10,027 bases of DNA from Nitrospinota bacterium (lineage in GTDB: Bacteria > Nitrospinota > Nitrospinia > UBA9942). Of the stretch, positions 5,078 through 10,027 are shown piece after piece; position 1 is the first letter of the stretch; each line of letters begins with the position of its first letter. The notes under the pieces were generated by a model. The model was not told where the DNA came from and ran no database searches. It saw nothing but the letters and a program-made list of their open reading frames with translations. The stretch is taken from positions 1 through 10,027 of the forward strand of contig JACQEW010000200.1 of NCBI GenBank assembly GCA_016200365.1, given 5' to 3'. The position numbers were made by a program, and so were the translations under genes.

Positions 5078-5914
5078 ATGCTTTCAAAAATAATCAAGAC
5101 AAAAAAAGAAGAAATAGAATATCTGAAGACAAAAATCCCCCTCTCTGAACTTAAGGCGAAGCTAAGGGATATGGAAGGGACGAGGGGGTTTCTAAATGCC
5201 ATATCCCCCTCACCCACCCCTCATTTAAAAGGGGTGAGGGATGCGGGAGAGGGAGAAAAAAACAGTCGTCAACCTGCAACAAAAATAATTGCAGAGATAA
5301 AAAAGGCATCGCCGTCAAAGGGTATTATAAGGGAGGATTTCGACCCCTTAAAGATTGCCGAGATATATCAGGAAAACGGGGCATCCGCAATATCCGTCCT
5401 TACAGACAAGCCTTTTTTTTTAGGTGATATAGAATATCTGTCAAAGGTAAAAGCCGTAGTTACACTGCCCCTCTTGAGAAAGGATTTTATCATCGGCGAA
5501 TATCAGGTCTTTGAGTCGAGGGCGAACGGCGCTGATGCTTTTTTGTTGATTGCCGCTGTCCTCGGAAAAAATCAGATGGAGGATTATATGAGCCTCGGTA
5601 TTGAAATGGGAATGTCCGCTCTTATCGAGGTTCATACAAAAGAAGACATAGAAAAGGCACTGTCAGCAGGGGCAAATTTGATAGGAATAAATAATAGAGA
5701 CCTATCTACCTTCAAAGTGGATATAAAGACAACAGAGAAATTAATACAGTATATCCCTGATAGTGTTACGGTTATAAGCGAGAGCGGCATAGAAAAGAGG
5801 GATGATATTGTATATCTTCAAGGAATTGGGGCAGACGCCTTCCTTATTGGAGAGGCTTTAATGAGGGAAAGGGATATAGGGGAAAAACTCAGGGAATTTT
5901 TGTCAAAAGCATGA
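5078..5914 (+). CDS. trpC: Indole-3-glycerol-phosphate synthase with an in-frame repeat-derived insertion
   Basis: TrpC closes the ring of CdRP to form indole-3-glycerol phosphate, the fourth step of tryptophan synthesis, in a TIM barrel. Family motifs are complete: IAEIKKASPSKG (71-82, with E73 and K75), LLRKDF (K135), ALIEVH (E184), INNRDL (N205-N206) and ISESGI (S234). The protein is 278 residues. Between the FLNAIS helix end (residue 43) and KIIAEIK (69), where related enzymes have only a short linker, sits a polar stretch of about 25 residues (PSPTPHLKGVRDAGEGEKNS) encoded by a GC-rich palindrome. It precedes barrel strand 1 and probably forms a tolerated surface loop. ATG 5078 has no recognisable Shine-Dalgarno, so translation may depend on coupling with trpD. 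The gene is otherwise intact and probably functional. Confidence 0.95.
   Translation: MLSKIIKTKKEEIEYLKTKIPLSELKAKLRDMEGTRGFLNAISPSPTPHLKGVRDAGEGEKNSRQPATKIIAEIKKASPSKGIIREDFDPLKIAEIYQENGASAISVLTDKPFFLGDIEYLSKVKAVVTLPLLRKDFIIGEYQVFESRANGADAFLLIAAVLGKNQMEDYMSLGIEMGMSALIEVHTKEDIEKALSAGANLIGINNRDLSTFKVDIKTTEKLIQYIPDSVTVISESGIEKRDDIVYLQGIGADAFLIGEALMRERDIGEKLREFLSKA
5205..5255. repeat. GC-rich palindromic element inserted in frame in trpC
   Basis: Blocks of CCCCTCACCCACCCCT (5206-5221) face AGGGGTGAGGG (5230-5240) and a further GGGAGAGGGAG. The element shares the 14-nt word CCCCTCACCCACCC with the palindrome at 6089-6168, so both belong to one dispersed family. Here it is read through without a stop and encodes roughly TrpC residues 43-60. 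Confidence 0.75.
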
Positions 5915-5928
5915 CATTTTACAATTAT

Positions 5929-5982
5929 TTGACACAAATCAACCTGTTATATATTGTCTCGATAGCAATTGGGTATTATAAT
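5929..5982 (+). promoter_or_regulatory. Two overlapping candidate sigma-70 promoters of the flagellar operon
   Basis: The stronger is TTGTCT (5954-5959), 17 nt, then perfect TATAAT (5977-5982). A second is perfect TTGACA (5929-5934), 17 nt, then TATTGT (5952-5957). Either would make a leader of about 195-220 nt before fliL that includes the two repeats at 6021-6051 and 6089-6168. No sigma-54 or sigma-28 type element was seen here. Confidence 0.5.
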
Positions 5983-6020
5983 ATTAACAGATAATTTCTC
6001 CTATTTTATTGAAATATCAG

Positions 6021-6051
6021 CAGTTAGTCGTCAGTTGTCAATTGTCAACTG
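6021..6051. repeat. Short heptamer word-hairpin upstream of fliL
   Basis: The words CAGTTAG, TCGTCAG, TTGTCAA, TTGTCAA lead into CTG. The last 20 bases (6032-6051) form a near-perfect palindrome, CAGTTG pairing with CAACTG around CAATTG, with a single mismatch position. Confidence 0.65.
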
Positions 6052-6088
6052 TTTTATGGCATATTGATTGCAAGTTAAATGTATAAAA

Positions 6089-6168
6089 CCACCCCTCACC
6101 CACCCTCACCCCAACCCTCTCCCAGAGGGAGAGGGAGAGAGGGGCGAGGGGAGAGGTTAAGGGGGGCT
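6089..6168. repeat. GC-rich palindromic element just upstream of fliL
   Basis: The left half is C-rich (CCCCTCACCCACCC, then CCCAACCCTCTCCC) and the right half G-rich (GAGGGAGAGGG and GGGGCGAGGGGAGAGG), centred at CCCAGAGGG near 6121-6129. The element ends six bases before the fliL ribosome binding site (GGAGG, 6174-6178). A stable hairpin could influence fliL translation. Confidence 0.8.
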
Positions 6169-6182
6169 GGAAAGGAGGGTAA

Positions 6183-6719
6183 ATGGCTGCAAAAGAAGAT
6201 AAAGAAATAGAAAAAGCAGAAGAACCTAAAGAGGAAAAAAAATCATCATCTTTAGTTAAGGTAATAATCATTATTTTAGTAATGCTGATATTACTGCTTG
6301 CCCTTGCAGTAGGAGGTTTTATAGCATGGACAAAATATATCGCCCCTGCTATAGGCATGGCGCCTCATGGGGCAGCTCCAACTGCAAAAGAGAAGGGTGC
6401 TGTTACAGAGACAACACTTGGACCAATGCTGCCGTTAGAGCCGTTTATAGTAAATCTGGCAGAGGCAGGCGGAAAGAGATTTATAAAGGTGACAATGGAG
6501 ATTGAATTAAGCAGTAAGGAGCTTGAAATCGAGGTTAAAGGCAGACTTCCGCAGTTCAAAGACCATATTATAACTGTCTTGAGCAGCAAGTCAATGGAAG
6601 AGGTAATAACCGCCGAAGGCAAGTTCAAGCTTAAAGAGGAGATAATGGCAAGACTCAACCAGAACTTGAGAGGCGGGACAGTAAGGAATGTATTTTTTAC
6701 GGAATTTGTAGTGCAGTGA
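6183..6719 (+). CDS. fliL: Flagellar basal-body-associated protein FliL
   Basis: FliL is a single-pass inner-membrane protein that surrounds and supports the stator units at the flagellar motor. The 178 residues comprise a charged Lys/Glu-rich cytoplasmic tail (1-23), one transmembrane helix (about 24-49), an Ala/Gly/Pro linker and a periplasmic stomatin-like domain (about 80-178). The conserved LEPFIVNLAE-x-GGKRFIKVTMEIEL segment (85-109), the KGRLPQFKDHIITVLSSKS helix region and the C-terminal VRNVFFTEFVVQ are all present. ATG 6183 follows AAAGGAGGG, a strong ribosome binding site. It is the first gene of fliLMNOP. A word-hairpin begins right after its stop and separates it from fliM. Confidence 0.95.
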   Translation: MAAKEDKEIEKAEEPKEEKKSSSLVKVIIIILVMLILLLALAVGGFIAWTKYIAPAIGMAPHGAAPTAKEKGAVTETTLGPMLPLEPFIVNLAEAGGKRFIKVTMEIELSSKELEIEVKGRLPQFKDHIITVLSSKSMEEVITAEGKFKLKEEIMARLNQNLRGGTVRNVFFTEFVVQ

Positions 6720-6722
6720 ACT

Positions 6723-6798
6723 GAACACCAGAGCACCAGAGCACCAGAACACCAGAATATTGTATTACTGGTGCACTGGTGTTCTGGTGACTGGTGCA
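6723..6798. repeat. Octamer word-hairpin between fliL and fliM
   Basis: The left words CAGAGCAC, CAGAGCAC, CAGAACAC, CAGAATAT (6729-6760) face CTGGTGCA, CTGGTGTT, CTGGTGA, CTGGTGCA (6768-6798). The copies differ by one or two bases and one is a base short. It fills almost the entire gap between the fliL stop and the fliM ribosome binding region, and could act as a processing or stability hairpin in the operon mRNA. Confidence 0.85.
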
Positions 6799-6814
6799 CT
6801 TGAGTGGGGTTTTT

Positions 6815-7810
6815 ATGGCGCAGATTTTATCGCAGGAAGAAGTAGATGCACTCTTAAGGGGTGTATCCGACGGAGAGATTGAGACAGAGACCGAAGAGGT
6901 AGTTGACGAATCCGGAGTAGTCACTTACGACCTTACCAGCCAGGAGAGGATCATCAGGGGAAGGATGCCTACTCTGGACATTATCAACCAGAGGTTCTCA
7001 AGGCTGTTCAGAAACTCACTGTCGGCAGCCCTCCGCAAGGTCCTCGATGTAAGCGCAGTTTCTACGGATACGGTAAAATTCGGCGAGTTTATAAAATCTC
7101 TCCCCGTTCCCGCCAGTCTTCATATATTCAAGATGGAGCCTCTGAGGGGATTTGCACTCCTTATTGCAGAAAGCAAGCTTGTCTTCGCCCTCGTAGACAC
7201 CTTCTTCGGAGGGACAGGCAGCTCTGCAATGAAGATCGAGGGTAGGGATTTTACCACCATCGAGCAGAGGATGATAAAAAAGGTAGTACTTATGGCGCTT
7301 GAAGAACTGGAAAAGGCGTGGAAGCCTGTTCACAATGTAAACATAAGTTTTGTAAGGTCAGAGGTGAATCCCCAGTTTGCAGCCATAGTTCCGCCCACAG
7401 ATGTAGTAGTAGTAATAATATTCGAAATCGAGATGGATCAGGTATCAGGCACCATTACCGTATGCCTACCCTACTCTACTATCGAGCCGATCATAGGAAA
7501 ACTGAGGGCGGGATTCCAGAGCGACCAGCTTGAGGTTGACCAGATGTGGATAAGGAGGCTCAGGGAGAGGATGGTAGAGGCTCAGGTAGATGTAATGGTT
7601 GAATTGGGCAGAACAAAAATTACCAGCCGCGACCTCATGAATTTTAAGGCGGGGGATATAATACAACTCGATAACGATGTAAGCGACGAGCTGATCATAA
7701 AGGTTGAAGGGGTTACAAAATTTAAAGGATACCCCGGCACAACGAAGGGGAGCAAGGCTGTTCAGGTATCCTCTATAATTGCAAGAGGAGGGAAAAAATA
7801 TGGCGGATGA
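6815..7810 (+). CDS. fliM: Flagellar motor switch protein FliM
   Basis: FliM forms the middle of the cytoplasmic C-ring and receives CheY-P to reverse rotation. The 331 residues begin with MAQILSQEEVDALLRGV, the conserved N-terminal CheY-binding peptide. An acidic linker and the CheC-like middle domain (about 40-230) follow, with the GGxG motif at 132-135 (FGGTG). A SpoA domain closes the protein (about 245-320), with VELGRTKITSRDLMNFKAGD. ATG 6815 is preferred over an in-frame GTG at 6794, because the family starts exactly here and the earlier codons lie in the repeat. The ribosome site is weak (GAGTGGGG). The gene overlaps fliN by 11 nt, implying coupling. The intact CheY peptide suggests chemotactic control. 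Confidence 0.97.
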   Translation: MAQILSQEEVDALLRGVSDGEIETETEEVVDESGVVTYDLTSQERIIRGRMPTLDIINQRFSRLFRNSLSAALRKVLDVSAVSTDTVKFGEFIKSLPVPASLHIFKMEPLRGFALLIAESKLVFALVDTFFGGTGSSAMKIEGRDFTTIEQRMIKKVVLMALEELEKAWKPVHNVNISFVRSEVNPQFAAIVPPTDVVVVIIFEIEMDQVSGTITVCLPYSTIEPIIGKLRAGFQSDQLEVDQMWIRRLRERMVEAQVDVMVELGRTKITSRDLMNFKAGDIIQLDNDVSDELIIKVEGVTKFKGYPGTTKGSKAVQVSSIIARGGKKYGG

Positions 7811-8267
7811 GGAAAAAATTACAACAGAAGGAGGGGGAGGAGATCCCTCCGGATCTGGTTTTGAAGATATATCATGGGAGGATGCAGCCGCTGATTTGGA
7901 AAAACAGAAAGAGATGCTCAAGGCTGCTGCCCAGGAGAAAAAAGAGGAGGAAGAAAAACCTGTAAAATACGAAGCCCCTGCCGGCGTAGCTGTAAGTAAG
8001 GAAGAGCCTAAGAATATCGATCTCATTCTCGATATACCTCTGAGTGTTACTGTCGAGCTTGGCAGGACAAAGATGCTTATAAACGACCTGCTGCAGCTTG
8101 GGCAGGGTTCAGTAATAGAGCTGACAAAGCTGATAGGCGAGCCGCTGGAGGTTCTTGTAAACGATAAATTGGTAGCAAAAGGAGAAGTGGTGGTAGTAAA
8201 TGAAAAATTCGGTATCAGGCTGACTGATATTGTCAGCCCGGTGGAGAGAATCGAATCGCTGAAATAG
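7800..8267 (+). CDS. fliN: Flagellar motor switch protein FliN
   Basis: FliN lines the base of the C-ring with FliM and helps dock export substrates. The 155-residue protein has an acidic, Glu/Lys- and Gly-rich N-terminal extension (1-70) of low complexity. A SpoA domain (about 74-148) follows: LDIPLSVTVELGRTKMLIND, then LGQGSVIELTKLIGEPLEVLVN and GEVVVVNEKFGIRLTDIVSP, all family hallmarks. The VELGRTK stretch repeats the one in FliM's SpoA domain, as expected for the related folds. ATG 7800 was chosen because GAGGAGGG lies upstream in the fliM tail; an upstream TTG at 7779 is unlikely. fliO follows after an 8-nt gap containing TAGGAGG. Confidence 0.97.
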   Translation: MADEEKITTEGGGGDPSGSGFEDISWEDAAADLEKQKEMLKAAAQEKKEEEEKPVKYEAPAGVAVSKEEPKNIDLILDIPLSVTVELGRTKMLINDLLQLGQGSVIELTKLIGEPLEVLVNDKLVAKGEVVVVNEKFGIRLTDIVSPVERIESLK

Positions 8268-8275
8268 GAGGAAAA

Positions 8276-9433
8276 ATGAAGCCAGGAGTCAGGAGTCAGG
8301 AGTCAGGAGTTAAAAGTCAGAAGTTAGGAGGCAGAGTTTTTATTCTGGCTTCTGGCTTCTGGCTTCTGGCTTCTGCTGCTTTTGCGTCCCAGAACTATCT
8401 TCAGAATGTAAAGGTTTATAAAAATTCAGACGAGCTGCGGGTAAAGATAGATTTTTCATCTCCTGTCAAAACAGAGCCTGTTCCTTCATTTTATGAAAAG
8501 TCCGTTCAATTCGATTTGCCTGATGTATATATTCACCCTTCCAAAAGGGTATTTGATATAGAGGACAGCCTGCTAAAACACATTTATGCCCTTCAGCATT
8601 CCAAAGATAAGGTAAGGCTCAGGCTGGTGCTGACGCAGAACGGTATTACATTAAAGGAAAATTTGTCGCTGACAAGAAATAAAAACAACTTGATAATAAC
8701 TATAAAAAAGCATGTGGTGATGAGCCGAAGCCCTGAGCGAAGCGAAGGGGAAACGAATCCATCACCAGTCGGCAGTCAGCAGCCGGCGGTCAGGAGTGAG
8801 GAGTCAATAGTCAATAGTCAACAGACTGAAATAAAGAACACAATAGAAGAACTGCCGCTATTTACAGCCAATACTGCACATGCGCAGGATATAAAGCCTG
8901 TCATGGGTAAAGACGAAGGCATCGGCGCCGAATCCAAAACCAAGAACATGGAAAATGATTATTTAAAATATAAGGATCCATCTCCTATTGAGCCTCCGGA
9001 TATATCGTCAGCGGTGATTAAGACCGCTGCTGCCCTTGCAATAGTCCTTGCTGCGGTTATGATTATCTCTTATATCGCCAAAAAGTTTTTAAAGAAAAAC
9101 GATATGGTCTTTGGAAAGGATAAGCTTATAAGAGTGCTTGGCACCAGTTATATAGGAGTAAAGAAGGCGATAACTTTACTGGATGTGGCAGGAGAGGTGC
9201 TTGTCATAGCCGTATCTAACAACAATATAACCATGCTTACAAAACTCGATAGCGAAGAAGCTAAATCAAGGATTCAAGGGGTCAAGGGGTCAAGGGATCA
9301 AGGGATTGACTTTTCTTCTCACTCGAACCCTCGAACCCTTGAATCCTCGAACCCTGCTCTGAAAGATGCAATGGTAGCACAGATAACCAAAACCATTCAG
9401 GAAAAGGTTAGAAATTTGAAGAGGATACAATGA
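8276..9433 (+). CDS. fliO: Flagellar protein FliO with periplasmic AMIN-like domain and repeat-encoded segments
   Basis: FliO helps assemble the FliP ring of the flagellar export gate. This one is 385 residues, much longer than the usual 100-150. Residues 1-37 form a signal peptide (hydrophobic VFILASGFWLLASAAFA, cleavage expected after AFA) encoded by a word repeat. Residues 40-146 are beta-rich and AMIN-like (LQNVKVYKNSDELRVKIDF ... LRLVLTQNG). A long linker (147-240) contains two further repeat-coded parts. A transmembrane helix spans about 243-268, and the FliO core (275-326, KLIRVLGTSYIGVKKAITLL ... GEVLVIAVSNNNITML) is conserved. A third repeat encodes 331-360. The start is firm: GGAGGAAAA directly before ATG 8276. 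The stop overlaps fliP (ATGA). The core and AMIN-like assignments come from pattern recognition. Confidence 0.85.
   Translation: MKPGVRSQESGVKSQKLGGRVFILASGFWLLASAAFASQNYLQNVKVYKNSDELRVKIDFSSPVKTEPVPSFYEKSVQFDLPDVYIHPSKRVFDIEDSLLKHIYALQHSKDKVRLRLVLTQNGITLKENLSLTRNKNNLIITIKKHVVMSRSPERSEGETNPSPVGSQQPAVRSEESIVNSQQTEIKNTIEELPLFTANTAHAQDIKPVMGKDEGIGAESKTKNMENDYLKYKDPSPIEPPDISSAVIKTAAALAIVLAAVMIISYIAKKFLKKNDMVFGKDKLIRVLGTSYIGVKKAITLLDVAGEVLVIAVSNNNITMLTKLDSEEAKSRIQGVKGSRDQGIDFSSHSNPRTLESSNPALKDAMVAQITKTIQEKVRNLKRIQ
8285..8377. repeat. Heptamer word-hairpin encoding the FliO signal peptide
   Basis: Seven left words (GGAGTCA three times, then GGAGTTA, AAAGTCA, GAAGTTA, GGAGGCA; 8285-8333) face TTCTGGC four times plus TTCTGCT (8343-8377). 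With one base of phase shift, GTCAGGA pairs with TTCTGGC at all seven positions if two G-U pairs are allowed. The left arm encodes the polar basic n-region and the right arm the hydrophobic core. Confidence 0.9.
8722..8750. repeat. Short palindromic element in the FliO linker
   Basis: CCCTGAGCGAAGCGAAGGG at 8731-8749 resembles the dispersed CCCTGAGCGAAG-type palindrome seen in many bacterial genomes. It is read as SPERSEGE (about residues 152-159), within the region between the AMIN-like domain and the membrane helix. Confidence 0.55.
8766..8824. repeat. Heptamer word array (single arm) in the FliO linker
   Basis: Eight consecutive 7-nt words run CAGTCGG, CAGTCAG, CAGCCGG, CGGTCAG, GAGTGAG, GAGTCAA, TAGTCAA, TAGTCAA. 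No inverse arm follows, so this looks like half an element. It encodes a Ser/Gln/Val-rich stretch, about residues 164-183. Confidence 0.75.
9266..9354. repeat. Octamer word-hairpin in the FliO C-terminus
   Basis: The words TCAAGGAT, TCAAGGGG, TCAAGGGG, TCAAGGGA, TCAAGGGA (9266-9305) face TCGAACCC, TCGAACCC, TTGAATCC, TCGAACCC (9323-9354). It is read through in frame as residues 331-360, after the conserved FliO core and before the final amphipathic helix. Confidence 0.85.
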
Positions 9434-10027
9434 ATATAGTAAGCAGTAGACAATATGCAGTAGGCAAAAAAATAATAGGTAGTATGCAGTATGTAGTAGG
9501 CAGAAAAACCATCTGCTTACTGCCCGCTGTTTTCTGCTTATTGCTTACTGCTTACTGCTTACTGCCTACTGTCTCCTATGCACAGTCCATCCCCATCCCC
9601 ACTGTTACGATAGGGGTGGGTGAGACTGATAAACCGGGACAGGTATCTACAGGCATCCAGATACTCCTCCTTCTGACTATACTCTCTCTGGCGCCTGCAA
9701 TTCTTATAATGCTGACTTCATTCACGAGAATTATCGTCGTCCTTTCCTTTCTCAGACAGGCGCTCGGCACGCAGCAGATGCCGCCCAATCAGGTGCTGAT
9801 AGGACTGGCGCTATTTCTGACATTTTTCATAATGTCTCCTGTATGGGATAAGATAAACAATAACGCCCTGCAGCCTTATTTAAAAGAACAAATTACACAG
9901 GATGCAGCATTGAAAACTGCAGCAGAGCCTTTAAGAGAATTTATGCTAAAACAGACAAGAGAAAAAGACCTCGCTGTCTTTGTAAATATGGCGAAGATTG
10001 GAAAACCAGAAAGTCCAGATAAAATAC
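9430..10027 (+). CDS. fliP: Flagellar biosynthesis protein FliP, N-terminal part
   Basis: FliP forms, with FliQ and FliR, the export gate of the flagellar type III secretion system in the inner membrane. The frame stays open from ATG 9430 to the window edge (199 codons). After a signal peptide come IQILLLLTILSLAPAILIML (77-96) and TSFTRIIVVLSFLRQALGTQ (97-116), then PPNQVLIGLALFLTFFIMSP, LREFMLKQTREKDLAVF and the start of the loop beyond, all strongly conserved. The first 51 residues (n-region with basic residues, hydrophobic ICLLPAVFCLLLTAYCLLPT, cleavage expected after SYA) are encoded by a heptamer repeat and are unusually long. The start overlaps the fliO stop as ATGA. FliP is known to carry a cleaved signal peptide, so the architecture is normal although the sequence origin is not. 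Confidence 0.95.
   Translation, partial: MNIVSSRQYAVGKKIIGSMQYVVGRKTICLLPAVFCLLLTAYCLLPTVSYAQSIPIPTVTIGVGETDKPGQVSTGIQILLLLTILSLAPAILIMLTSFTRIIVVLSFLRQALGTQQMPPNQVLIGLALFLTFFIMSPVWDKINNNALQPYLKEQITQDAALKTAAEPLREFMLKQTREKDLAVFVNMAKIGKPESPDKI
9438..9576. repeat. Heptamer word-hairpin encoding the FliP signal peptide
   Basis: The left arm (9438-9501) has seven words such as AGTAAGC, AGTAGAC, AGTAGGC, AGTATGC, interrupted by a 15-nt A-rich segment. The right arm (9514-9576) has nine: TGCTTAC, TGCCCGC, TGTTTTC, TGCTTAT, TGCTTAC three times, TGCCTAC, TGTCTCC. It begins eight bases after the fliP start codon and encodes nearly the complete signal peptide. Confidence 0.9.

Noticed and set aside
6794..6814. 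GTG start adding seven residues to FliM
   Set aside because: These codons lie in the end of the word repeat, and FliM proteins canonically start at the CheY-binding peptide (MAQILSQEEVDALL).
7466..8026. 186-codon minus-strand frame across fliM/fliN
   Set aside because: It is antisense to two unmistakable genes and rich in Ser and Pro as expected for a reverse shadow.
5001..9576. Tandem words as CRISPR repeats
   Set aside because: The words are adjacent without spacers, only 7-9 nt, and followed by inverse copies. No cas genes are present.

Overview
This looks like the chromosome of a motile, diderm-type environmental bacterium that makes its own tryptophan and folate. The gene styles, the moderately AT-rich composition and the abundance of hairpin-forming word repeats resemble uncultured Nitrospirota or former Deltaproteobacteria. 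That placement is an impression from the sequence; no marker gene here settles it.

Layout. The left edge (1-1144) holds the start of folK on the minus strand. Divergent from it is a NodJ-like ABC-2 permease whose promoter is placed so that the mRNA may be leaderless. A relic of a sigma-54-type response regulator follows, with only its first and last residues left. From 1145 to about 2294 lies a putative sigma-54-dependent operon of small unknown genes, with three TACACTT words upstream of a -24/-12 promoter. Its last gene is a tiny membrane protein broken by a frameshift in a T6 run. From 2257 to 3540 a composite word-hairpin separates this operon from two minus-strand paralogous small proteins. 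The SD of the downstream one sits at the edge of an 84-bp palindrome. An unknown basic ORF and a bidirectional terminator follow.

From 3546 to 5914 a cold-shock gene (minus) and trpD-trpC (plus) diverge from promoters whose -35 hexamers overlap on opposite strands. The csp leader contains a strong intrinsic terminator and a competing stem. From about 5929 to the right edge runs a flagellar operon, fliL-fliM-fliN-fliO-fliP. It encodes the stator/basal-body protein FliL, the C-ring switch proteins FliM and FliN, and the export-gate proteins FliO and FliP; fliP runs off the window.

The most striking theme is a class of repeats built from degenerate 7-, 8- or 9-nt words. A left arm of tandem words is followed by a right arm of tandem reverse-complement words, so the transcript folds into a hairpin, often through G-U pairs. 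The words differ from copy to copy but the architecture is the same. They lie between genes and also inside genes in frame. They encode the signal peptides of both FliO and FliP and linker segments of FliO. A separate GC-rich palindrome family inserts a segment into TrpC and sits just upstream of fliL.
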